The notes beneath the pieces are model-generated. The model saw only the letters and a program-made list of their open reading frames with translations, did not search any database and had not been told where the DNA came from. Position numbers and translations under genes: made by a program. This document shows positions 17,460 through 24,082 of a stretch of 33,685 nucleotides of DNA, piece by piece (the first letter of the stretch is position 1; each line of letters begins with the position of its first letter). Origin of the DNA: CAYZBF01 sp964476585 (lineage in GTDB: Bacteria > Hydrothermota > UBA3072); the NCBI GenBank assembly GCA_964476585.1, contig CAYZBF010000024.1:1-33685 (forward strand). The letters are read 5' to 3'.

Positions 17460-18194
17460 ATGTTAGATAATTATTTATGGTTTAGCAAAGATTATATAGA
17501 GGTAGGATATACAAGGAAAGACATTGCTTTCGTTGAAGAGACGTATAATGCATTAAAGAAAGCGTGTATATCTCTATCTCTGTATTTTCGCTTAAAAGAG
17601 AAGTTCCCATCCATTAGAGCAGTTATAGTTCCTGGCAGAAATGAATTTGACCGTCTTGTAAAGGAGCTATTAAAGGTCGATATCGAAACACCTTCGAGAC
17701 CCGGTAGAATTGCCCAGACCCAGAGAACCGACCTTGTTATACTTTCTCCTTCTGCATATAAAAAGGATTCAATATATGAATACTGTCCAGATGAATATGG
17801 AAGGCTACTCTTTCATGAGCTAACCCATATATTCGAAGAATTTTTATCACCTGAGATAGAAGTGCAACAGCGATGGTGGGGTGAAGGTCTGGCAATTTAC
17901 TTATCAGAACAATGGAAATACGAAGATGAGTTTAGGGAGTTGGTTCTTAAAGGGCTCAAAAACAAACAAATTCCTAAATTTAAAGAGATTCAAGAAGACG
18001 TGAGACTGTCTTACCAATGGGGTTGGACAATAGTGAAATATATTGAAGAACTTTATACTCCCGGTATGATAGTACGGATTGTAAAAGAATGTGAAGATGG
18101 AGATGTATTTAACATACTCGGCAAAGATATAAAAGGCTTTGAGAAAGATTGGAAGATATGGCTTACAAAAAAAGAGAAGGGGGGGCTAAATTGA
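17460..18194 (+). CDS. Putative cytosolic zinc metallopeptidase (HExxH, peptidase MA-like)
   Basis: A 244-aa protein with a gluzincin-type zinc site: His119-Glu120-Leu-Thr-His123 in LFHELTHIFEEF, and a downstream third ligand, probably Glu142 in WWGEGLAIYLSE. This spacing is typical of peptidase MA-like families. No signal peptide or membrane segment is seen. The ATG at 17460 is chosen; TTG at 17445 is the alternative and neither has a good ribosome site. The stop overlaps the racemase start (TTGA at 18191-18194). Context (lysine exporter halves upstream, amino-acid racemase downstream) suggests peptide or amino-acid metabolism. The substrate is unknown. Confidence 0.7.
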   Translation: MLDNYLWFSKDYIEVGYTRKDIAFVEETYNALKKACISLSLYFRLKEKFPSIRAVIVPGRNEFDRLVKELLKVDIETPSRPGRIAQTQRTDLVILSPSAYKKDSIYEYCPDEYGRLLFHELTHIFEEFLSPEIEVQQRWWGEGLAIYLSEQWKYEDEFRELVLKGLKNKQIPKFKEIQEDVRLSYQWGWTIVKYIEELYTPGMIVRIVKECEDGDVFNILGKDIKGFEKDWKIWLTKKEKGGLN

Positions 18195-18907
18195 AAAAAA
18201 TAGGAATTGTTGGTGGGTTAGGGCCCGAGTCAACTATAGACTATTATCGTATTATTATCGAGGCTGCTTATGAAAAATTGAAGGGAAGTACTCCTGAAAT
18301 AATTACTTACAGCCTGGATTTAAATAAATTTTCTAATATGATGAAAGATTTTAATAAGGAGAAAAATAATGTAATTAGCTATTTGTTAGGAGCGGTAACC
18401 TCGCTTTATAGAGCTGGAGCTGACTTTGCTTTAATAGCGTCTAATACGCCGCACATTGTTTTTAACGAAGTGGAGGAGAAATCTCCTATTCCAATGATAA
18501 GCATTGTTGAAGAAACATTAAAGATTACAGGAAAAAAGGGAATAAGAAGAATAGGACTCTTCGGAACCAAGTTTACAATGCAGGCCGATTTCTATCCAAA
18601 GGTATTTTCTAAAAAAGGTATTGAAGTTTTGGTTCCCAAAGAAGTCGAGCAAAATTACATTCAGTATAAATTATTTGATGAGCTTATATTTGATAGGATA
18701 ATAGAAGAAACCAAAAATAGCTTTCTTACAATTGCAAAAAGAATGATAGATGAAGATGGTATCAAGGGGTTAATTTTAGGATGCACAGAGATCCCTCTCA
18801 TGCTTTCAGAAGATGAGTATTCAGGTATTCCTTTCCTGAATACCTCAAAAATCCATGCCAAAAGTGCCCTACGTCGTTGTTTAGGTGAAAATGAAATAGG
18901 AGGATGA
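18191..18907 (+). CDS. Aspartate/glutamate racemase family protein
   Basis: This family interconverts L- and D-amino acids without PLP using two acid/base residues. In 238 aa it shows KKIGIVGGLGPEST at the N-terminus, ASNTPH with Ser84 where classical members have the first catalytic Cys, IGLFGTKFTM, and the second catalytic Cys198 in LGCTEIPLML. From memory, E. coli YgeA likewise has Thr instead of the first Cys and is an active L-Asp/Glu racemase, so activity remains possible. The TTG start at 18191 overlaps the upstream stop (TTGA) and follows a G-run; an ATG 42 nt earlier is less likely. Its last 40 nt recur in diverged form at 20683-20723. Confidence 0.88.
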   Translation: MKKIGIVGGLGPESTIDYYRIIIEAAYEKLKGSTPEIITYSLDLNKFSNMMKDFNKEKNNVISYLLGAVTSLYRAGADFALIASNTPHIVFNEVEEKSPIPMISIVEETLKITGKKGIRRIGLFGTKFTMQADFYPKVFSKKGIEVLVPKEVEQNYIQYKLFDELIFDRIIEETKNSFLTIAKRMIDEDGIKGLILGCTEIPLMLSEDEYSGIPFLNTSKIHAKSALRRCLGENEIGG

Positions 18908-18908
18908 C

Positions 18909-19259
18909 ATGAAAGATTTTATGGGGAAGAGAAACTTATTTACAGAAAAACATACTGAAAAGATGGGTTATGATATTGAGTCTATGACTGAGCAAGAAAA
19001 GCAAATGTTGATAAACAGAGATTTCTATGAATTCCTTTATGATGGATGGGAAGCACTGAATTATGGTGAACCAGCCCTGTCAAGACAGATATTTAGAGGG
19101 ATATTGAAAAAAGTCCCTGAATGTATTGACGCTCTTAATGGCTTGGGCGCTTTATATCTGGAGGAAGGGAAATTAAAGGACGCACGTAAGTATTATGAAA
19201 AAGCTTATGGGTTTACAGCCAATCCTCTGATTGAGACTATTTTTTATCCTATAAATTAA
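18909..19259 (+). CDS. Small TPR-repeat protein
   Basis: A 116-aa soluble protein starting 1 nt after the racemase stop, with GGAGG overlapping that stop. Residues about 45-105 form one or two tetratricopeptide-like helical pairs (AALSRQIF-type helix, then CIDALNGLGALYLEEGKLKDA and RKYYEKAYGF), suggesting a protein-binding scaffold. No enzyme motif. It closes the LysO-peptidase-racemase run and may bring its products together, which is inference. Confidence 0.75.
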   Translation: MKDFMGKRNLFTEKHTEKMGYDIESMTEQEKQMLINRDFYEFLYDGWEALNYGEPALSRQIFRGILKKVPECIDALNGLGALYLEEGKLKDARKYYEKAYGFTANPLIETIFYPIN

Positions 19260-19267
19260 AAAAGATA

Positions 19268-19295
19268 TTGACAAACAATTGATTTTTCTTAAACT
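19268..19295 (+). promoter_or_regulatory. Promoter of the AbiE toxin-antitoxin operon
   Basis: TTGACA (19268-19273), a 16-nt spacer and TAAACT (19290-19295) precede the antitoxin gene. The 45-nt leader (GGGAAATTATTACTATTAG and on) would suit autoregulation by AbiEi, but no clear inverted repeat is seen. Confidence 0.5.
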
Positions 19296-19341
19296 GATAG
19301 TAAGGGAAATTATTACTATTAGTTCATGATTGAGGTAAGAT

Positions 19342-19914
19342 ATGAAAAAACAAGAAAATTTTATCTTAAAGCTATATCAGTCGAAAAATACGGTTTTTAC
19401 AATAAATGAGATTTCCTTGCTCTTGAGCGAAACCAATAGGGAAAATTTGAAGGCAAAGCTTAATTATTATGTAAAGAGAAAAAGATTAAAAAATGTGAGA
19501 AAGGGAATTTACACAAAGATAGAATATGATCCTTTAGAACTTATTACAAAAATATATACGCCCTCGTATATTAGCCTGGAAACTGTTTTAGAGAAGGAGG
19601 GAGTAATTTTTCAACACTACAAGACCGTTTTTGTGGTTAGTTATTTGACCCGAAGAATTGAGGTTGATAAGTGTCAAATCCAGTATCGCCGAATTAAGGA
19701 AAGGATTCTTTTAAACCAACAGGGTGTTATTCAGAAGGAAAATTACGCTACCGCTACGATAGAAAGGGCCTTTTTAGATGCCCTGTATCTCTATAAGAAT
19801 TATTATTTTGATAATCTTGATGCCTTAGACAGTGAGAAGGTTTTTCAGTTACTTAGCATTTACCAATCCAAAAATTTAACTAAAAAAGTTAAAGGAATTC
19901 TAAAAAATGATTGA
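19342..19914 (+). CDS. AbiEi-family antitoxin (type IV toxin-antitoxin)
   Basis: AbiEi-type antitoxins repress their operon through an N-terminal winged helix and counteract the nucleotidyltransferase toxin. The 190-aa protein has that layout: helix-turn-helix with TVFTINEISLLLSE, the wing VRKGIYTKIEYDPLELITKI, the core YISLETVLEKEGVI, and the C-terminal block ATIERAFLDALYL. GAGGT lies 6 nt upstream of the ATG. It overlaps the toxin start by 8 nt. Base composition is markedly A+T-rich compared with the operon upstream, in keeping with an acquired module. Confidence 0.85.
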   Translation: MKKQENFILKLYQSKNTVFTINEISLLLSETNRENLKAKLNYYVKRKRLKNVRKGIYTKIEYDPLELITKIYTPSYISLETVLEKEGVIFQHYKTVFVVSYLTRRIEVDKCQIQYRRIKERILLNQQGVIQKENYATATIERAFLDALYLYKNYYFDNLDALDSEKVFQLLSIYQSKNLTKKVKGILKND

Positions 19915-20608
19915 TATTCAAAAGCACAAGTTTATTCTTGTTCGAGTTCTAAAGGAGATTTATTCAGATAAAGAAATTGCTCCAATCCTTGGCTTTAAGG
20001 GTGGCACGGCATGTTATTTATTTTATAATTTGCCAAGGTTCTCAGTGGATCTTGACTTTAATCTTTTAGATAAAGATAAAAAAGATGTAGTTTTTCAAAA
20101 AATCAAAAAATTTCTGATGAAGTACGGCCAATTAAAAGAAGCAAGGGAGAAACGATATACCCTATTTTTTCTCTTATCCTATGGGGATGAATCAACTAAT
20201 ATCAAAGTAGAAATTTCAAAGAGGAAATTCACTGAGAATTATGAAGTTAAAAATTATCTAGGAATTCCGATGTTGGTAATGGAAAAAAAAGATATGCTGG
20301 CTCATAAACTGGTAGCACTTTTAGATAGAAGTGATATTGCCAACCGGGACCTGTTTGATTTGTGGTATTTTTTAGAAAACAATTGGCCAATTAATAAAGA
20401 AATAGTGGAGTTGCGAACTAATAAGCCGTTTAAAAACTATCTTAAAAAATGTATTAAATCAGTAAGGAAAGTGAGTGAAAGATATATTTTGCAAGGTCTC
20501 GGGGAAGTTCTGGCTGAAGAGCGGAAAAGATGGGTGAAAGAAAACCTAAAAAAAGAACTCTTGTTTTTGATGGAGTACTATCTTGAGTCCCAAAGGGGAG
20601 GCCAATGA
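19907..20608 (+). CDS. AbiEii-family nucleotidyltransferase toxin
   Basis: A 233-aa toxin of the DUF1814/AbiEii (MenT-like) group, which acts on RNA, in known cases by blocking tRNA with added nucleotides. Motif I is GFKGGTACYLF (Gly32-Gly33) followed by the metal-binding Asp48-x-Asp50 in SVDLDFNLLD. A later KVEISKR strand and the helical motif KKDMLAHKLVALLDR-DIANRDLFDLWYF complete the fold, so the toxin appears intact. Translation is coupled to the antitoxin by an 8-nt overlap, and its own stop overlaps the next small ORF (ATGA at 20605). Confidence 0.88.
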   Translation: MIDIQKHKFILVRVLKEIYSDKEIAPILGFKGGTACYLFYNLPRFSVDLDFNLLDKDKKDVVFQKIKKFLMKYGQLKEAREKRYTLFFLLSYGDESTNIKVEISKRKFTENYEVKNYLGIPMLVMEKKDMLAHKLVALLDRSDIANRDLFDLWYFLENNWPINKEIVELRTNKPFKNYLKKCIKSVRKVSERYILQGLGEVLAEERKRWVKENLKKELLFLMEYYLESQRGGQ

Positions 20609-20739
20609 TATTTATGGGGATGACGACGCGGTTTAAAACGAGTAAACTCATTTCTTATGGAAAGCTTTCATTTTACAGATTAAATACCTCAAAAATCCAC
20701 GCCGGAAGCGCTCTACAATATTGCATGAGGGAAGGATAG
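20605..20739 (+). CDS. 44-aa chimeric ORF ending in a racemase C-terminus copy
   Basis: This frame begins with an ATG inside the toxin stop (ATGA) behind a strong GGGGAGG, so it should be translated with the toxin. Residues 1-25 match nothing I know (MIFMGMTTRFKTSKLISY). Residues 27-40 (NTSKIHAGSALQYC) mirror the racemase end at 18838 (NTSKIHAKSALRRC). At DNA level 17 nt (AATACCTCAAAAATCCA) are identical and roughly 80% of the next 40. It is most simply a leftover racemase 3' end fused to a new start by insertion or deletion of the AbiE module. Function unlikely but not excluded. Confidence 0.5.
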   Translation: MIFMGMTTRFKTSKLISYGKLSFYRLNTSKIHAGSALQYCMREG

Positions 20740-20782
20740 GGGAAGAATAGAAGCGCTCCTGACATCTTCCAGCCCACCATTT

Positions 20783-20803
20783 TTTCTCGCAAAGTGCGCA
20801 AAG
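20783..20803 (+). repeat. 21-nt inverted repeat, left copy
   Basis: TTTCTCGCAAAGT plus GCGCAAAG recurs inverted at 21516-21536 with 2 mismatches in 21. The two copies bracket the 104-aa gene and its promoter. The core CGCAAAG unit also occurs in common bacterial repeat debris, so independent origin is possible. Confidence 0.5.
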
Positions 20804-20980
20804 TTTGCGAAGGAAAAGAAGATCTCAGTAGAAAGATTCATTGCAGATTGCTCTTCCTGATTTTTATAAATGAAGCAATCTCATTTACATGAAATTACTT
20901 CTTAAAAAGAATTTACTATCAAAAAGTCATGGCATGAACCACATTTTCTTTTATGCTTGTAAACATTAAATTCTCATAAC

Positions 20981-21008
20981 TTGACAATATTTCATTCATT
21001 GATAAAGT
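20981..21008 (+). promoter_or_regulatory. Promoter of the 104-aa gene
   Basis: TTGACA (20981-20986), a 16-nt spacer and TAAAGT (21003-21008) are followed by GGAGGGCAAGG before the ATG. The lipoprotein gene at 23214 has the same TTGACA-N16-TAAAGT layout. Confidence 0.55.
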
Positions 21009-21033
21009 ATTAGAGGAATGGAGGGCAAGGTTT

Positions 21034-21348
21034 ATGAACAGTAATTTAGTGATAGTTTGTGTCCATGTGCTGAATGGACAACAAGTTTATCATCAAACTG
21101 AGGGGTATATACTTTGCGAGAAATGCTTCAAACATTATAATAGTTATGGCCATGATGAAAATGGATATTGGAAAATTCCAAAAGGAATTAAAAAATCAGA
21201 TATTGTGGAAACATTCTGCATATATGTAGAAGATGACTACTACGAGTGGCTAAAAGAAAATTATAAAAGTTTCTTTCACTCATTATCCCAGAATAAAACC
21301 GAATGGAACTGGATTAGAGGAAGGATTAAGCATTATTTGAAAAAGTAG
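21034..21348 (+). CDS. Hypothetical 104-aa protein with a CxxC motif
   Basis: I do not recognise this family. Near the N-terminus it has VCVHVLNGQQVYHQTEGYILCEKCF, where CVH and CEKC could form one zinc knuckle of Cys/His ligands. The rest is rich in aromatic residues (SYGHDENGYWKIP, DDYYEWLKENYKSFF, WNWIRGR). No signal peptide or membrane helix. It has its own promoter and a fair ribosome site, and is bracketed by 21-nt inverted repeats, so it looks like an independent single-gene unit. Zinc binding is inference. Confidence 0.6.
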   Translation: MNSNLVIVCVHVLNGQQVYHQTEGYILCEKCFKHYNSYGHDENGYWKIPKGIKKSDIVETFCIYVEDDYYEWLKENYKSFFHSLSQNKTEWNWIRGRIKHYLKK

Positions 21349-21515
21349 TTTATAGGATCCCTCAACTCAAAAATATGGTGACAAATCCTAAGGTTATAAT
21401 TTCTATCTGAGAGGATTTAAATACCTATTCATTATGAGAAAACCAGAAAAGAAATAAAAGCTTTTTTACAATTTGAGGAAGAAGCTCCACTATTAGATTA
21501 ATTATACAGATACCT

Positions 21516-21536
21516 CTTTGCATACTTTGCGAGAAA
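21516..21536 (-). repeat. 21-nt inverted repeat, right copy
   Basis: Inverted partner of 20783-20803; 19 of 21 positions match. About 710 nt lie between the two copies. Confidence 0.5.
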
Positions 21537-21687
21537 TTTAAAATTCTTGAGACTTGGAAATCCCTCCTACCAATACTTGAAACCTTGAACCCTCGAAACC
21601 TTGAAACCTTTAATTTCTTCTCTGTGTCCTCTGCCTGCCCCGTAAGGAGGAAACGACTGTATCGGGTGCCTTTGTGACTAATAAGTT

Positions 21688-21740
21688 TTCCTAAAAACTG
21701 AATCCCAGTTAGAGTTCCGGGTGCAGAGCCGGTATCAATT
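21688..21740. repeat. Direct repeat flanking the GNAT-like gene, copy A
   Basis: Sixteen nt (TTCCTAAAAACTGAAT) are identical to 22978-22993. The following 37 nt match ungapped at about half of positions, including a shared CGGGT block and a final AATT, giving about 35 of 53 overall. Confidence 0.5.
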
Positions 21741-21800
21741 CGTTAGAGGGAAAAAGGGAAACAATAAGAGAGAGCTCTCAGCATTAAATTATACAAGATG

Positions 21801-22967
21801 TTATTCTAAAGAAAGGTCATAAATGCGCCAGGTCTTGTAATGTCTTGCATTCATAAACTTTGCGGCACTCAGGATCAAGTCATTGTTTTCCAAGAGCAAT
21901 GAAATATCACATTCTTTATAATGTTTTCTCATTGCGTACTCGCTGAGTTCATTAAAAAGAACAGCATTGATTCCACGGTGCCTGAATTCAGGTCGGATTC
22001 CGAAGAACATCAAACGCACGCGTGGATTGTGTTTCCGAACCAAGAATAATTTTATCAGACGAACAAGATCTGAATCACCGTACCACTGCCAGCGTGGACG
22101 AAGGGCAAAGTTGGGGTCTGGAAAGGCTCCTATAACAGCAACAGGTTCACCTTTAACACATGCAAAACGAACCAATCCAGGATCCAGGATTACACGAAGG
22201 GTATTTGCTAACGCATCGGCTTCCGCATTAGTTAAGGGAAGAAATCCCCAATTCTGCGACCATGCATCATTGTAGATTTTGACAATTAAACGCAATTCTG
22301 CCTTAAAATATTTGGGATTCGCTATCCTTGTTGTAATATTTCCCCGGCTCAATATTCTTTTCGCGATTTTCTTTATACTGGTAGGAGGAGGGTTATTGAT
22401 ATCCGTAATGTAGGCGTAATAATCTTTTGCCTTATGGAAACCGTATTTCTCAAGGAAATCAGCATAATAAGGAAAATTGTGTGTTAATTCCACGGTTGGA
22501 GGGTACTGAAATCCTTCAATAAGGATTCCCTGACGTTCATGGGTGGCATTCGAGTATTCTCCAGGACCTCGCAAAATCTTCATTCCTCTATTGCTAACCC
22601 AGTCACGTGCCTTATCCAACAGTGCCACCATAACTTCATAATTTTCGATAACGTCAAAGAACCCAAAGAATCCCATTTTTGAACCATGATATTCATTGAA
22701 ACGGTGGTTGATAGCCGCTGATATACGACCCACTGGCTTACCATTGCGCCAGGCTAAGAAGTGGGTAACCTCGGAGCTTCTATGGTATGGATGTTCTGGG
22801 GTTAATAGACCTATCAAGCCCAAGAATCGATTTCCCAATAGTTCTCCATTCAGGGGTGGTGTCCAGTATGGATGTCCTCTGAAGAGTTGCCATGGGAAGT
22901 TAACAAAGTATTTTAATCGTGGGTTTCCAAGTGGGATTTCTTCTATCGTTAGAGTTTCTCTTGGCAT
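21801..22967 (-). CDS. GNAT-like N-acetyltransferase family protein
   Basis: A 388-aa soluble protein of a conserved but poorly characterised family (YghO-like) with a C-terminal GNAT-type fold. Visible are FLAWRNGKPVGRISAAINHRF, GFFGFFDVIENYEVMVALLD, RGPGEYSNATHERQGILIEGF and, near the C-terminus, MFFGIRPEFRHRGINAVLFNEL, whose R-x-x-G-I-N resembles the acyl-CoA pyrophosphate loop. Substrate unknown. By eye it is richer in G+C than its neighbours, and it is flanked by direct repeats (21688 and 22978), both hinting at acquisition. The ribosome site is weak (AGGA 13 nt from the ATG). Confidence 0.75.
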   Translation of the reverse strand: MPRETLTIEEIPLGNPRLKYFVNFPWQLFRGHPYWTPPLNGELLGNRFLGLIGLLTPEHPYHRSSEVTHFLAWRNGKPVGRISAAINHRFNEYHGSKMGFFGFFDVIENYEVMVALLDKARDWVSNRGMKILRGPGEYSNATHERQGILIEGFQYPPTVELTHNFPYYADFLEKYGFHKAKDYYAYITDINNPPPTSIKKIAKRILSRGNITTRIANPKYFKAELRLIVKIYNDAWSQNWGFLPLTNAEADALANTLRVILDPGLVRFACVKGEPVAVIGAFPDPNFALRPRWQWYGDSDLVRLIKLFLVRKHNPRVRLMFFGIRPEFRHRGINAVLFNELSEYAMRKHYKECDISLLLENNDLILSAAKFMNARHYKTWRIYDLSLE

Positions 22968-22977
22968 AAGTTAAAAC

Positions 22978-23030
22978 TTCCTAAAAACTGAATACAAAGT
23001 AGAATCACGGGTATAAGCCTACACTGAATT
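22978..23030. repeat. Direct repeat flanking the GNAT-like gene, copy B
   Basis: Partner of 21688-21740. It covers the 5' leader of the GNAT-like gene up to the stop codon of the lipoprotein gene. Confidence 0.5.
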
Positions 23031-23214
23031 AATCTTGATTTAATGAGTCAATAGAACCGACAGAGTTAATACCTGTTTCAAGTCTTCTTCCGTATGATAT
23101 ATCAATTTCGAAACCAATACCATCCTCCTTTATAGGTGAAGAGTATCGCGTTATTGGTGCCACAGCACAGTTAGTAATAAGTAATATTAGAATTAATAAC
23201 AAATATTTTTTCAT
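23029..23214 (-). CDS. Small putative lipoprotein, possibly truncated
   Basis: A 61-aa product with a lipoprotein-type signal: MKKYLLLILILLITNC, Cys16 as the lipidation site. Asn at -1 is unusual for a lipobox (normally Gly, Ala or Ser). The mature part (IGFEIDISYGRRLETGIN) alternates like the first strands of an outer-membrane beta-barrel and then stops, so it may be the 5' remnant of a longer gene cut off at the repeat at 22978-23030. It has its own promoter (23239-23266) and a poor ribosome site. Function unknown. Confidence 0.55.
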   Translation of the reverse strand: MKKYLLLILILLITNCAVAPITRYSSPIKEDGIGFEIDISYGRRLETGINSVGSIDSLNQD

Positions 23215-23238
23215 AAGGAACCTTTATTTATTATAATT

Positions 23239-23266
23239 ACTTTAAAACATAGAATTATTTTGTCAA
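23239..23266 (-). promoter_or_regulatory. Promoter of the small lipoprotein gene
   Basis: On the minus strand TTGACA (23261-23266), a 16-nt spacer and TAAAGT (23239-23244). A perfect TATAAT further down is too far from the -35 box. Confidence 0.5.
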
Positions 23267-23362
23267 TATGTTTAAAAACAAAAGGATTCAAGAATATGGT
23301 CTAGGATTGTGGATTAAGTGATTTTAATCATTGGTCTAATTAGTGAATCCTGAATCCATTCA

Positions 23363-23385
23363 ACTAATTAACGAATTAACTAATC
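23363..23385. repeat. Dispersed repeat, copy 2 (23 nt, exact)
   Basis: Identical to 1385-1407 and in the same orientation. It lies in the 289-nt gap 23215-23503, which otherwise holds degenerate GGATTNTGGATT and GAATCC units and no gene. Confidence 0.6.
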
Positions 23386-23503
23386 AGAAAATAACTATGT
23401 ATCATATTTATCTCAGTGGCTAAAAGTGGGTTGCAAAATTTTTTAATTAGATAAATTTATAGAGAATCACAGTTATAAGGATAAAGAAACAAAGATAGTC
23501 AAA

Positions 23504-24008
23504 ATGAAAAAGCAAATGAACAAATGTAAAATCTGTGGAAAAGAAGGGATTATTGCAGAGAGGTTTGGTGTTTGCGCAGGATGTATAAAGGAAAATTGCA
23601 ATAGTATCCTTGACGAGATAAAAAAGGTTCACCGAGAATCAAGAGAAGAATTTTCTTTAGAAACTGAAGTTCCAAAAGGAAAAGGTATTACATGCAAAAT
23701 CTGCGCGAATGAATGTTCCTTCCAGGAGGGAAAATCAGGATTCTGTGGGCTCCAAACCAATGAATCCAAAGCGGATAATGAGACTCGGGTCTCAAGGGAA
23801 ACTTACCTCTGCAGAGGAACTCGCAAACTCTGTAGATGATGATACCTTTTGTATCTGCTATTTCGGGGGTGACCCTACAGTCCAGATGCCTTATGCAATG
23901 AAAGCATTAGATGTAGCAAAGAGTGCAGGGCTTACAAGAGTTCATCTGGGGAATATTCACTTATTGGGTAGTTTTGAAGGAGCGGACAGGATTGATTTGA
24001 TTCAATAG
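23504..24008 (+). pseudogene. Radical SAM protein pseudogene with internal deletions and a frame change
   Basis: The first frame (23504 to about 23790) encodes an N-terminal Cys-rich part: CKICGKEG, VCAGCIKENC and CKICANECSFQEGKSGFCGL, as in radical SAM proteins of the AmmeMemoRadiSam-like group. A +1 frame shift leads to TSAEELANSVDDDTFCICYFGGDP, which lies after the catalytic core in intact relatives, then AKSAGLTRVHLGNIHLLG, a motif near their end. The CxxxCxxC iron-sulfur motif and much of the barrel are absent. About 160 codons remain of a protein that I recall being above 300. It cannot bind the catalytic cluster and is a decayed gene. Confidence 0.8.
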
Positions 24009-24082
24009 ATAAGGGTAATTACTTTGATTGGTAAATATCGGGATAAAAAAGGAAAAACATATAAAAATATTAGGATGAATAA

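Larger units (their letters stand above)
20740..21033. other. Intergenic stretch before the small Cys protein
   Basis: No gene seen. It contains the left member of a 21-nt inverted repeat (20783-20803) with a nearby small hairpin (CGCAAA/TTTGCG), and the promoter at 20981. The rest is AT-rich sequence without recognisable signals. Confidence 0.4.
21349..21800. other. Gene-free stretch with repeat debris and a coding remnant
   Basis: A closed frame (21421-21501, preceded by an in-frame TAA and without a start) reads like protein (IPIHYEKTRKEIKAFLQ...) and may be a gene tail. The right copy of the 21-nt inverted repeat is at 21516-21536. From 21550 to 21612 CTTGAAAC units repeat (CTTGAAACCTTGAACC and variants), followed by a TCTCTGTGTC segment shared with 470-480. 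At 21688-21740 lies one copy of the direct repeat that flanks the GNAT-like gene. Confidence 0.45.
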
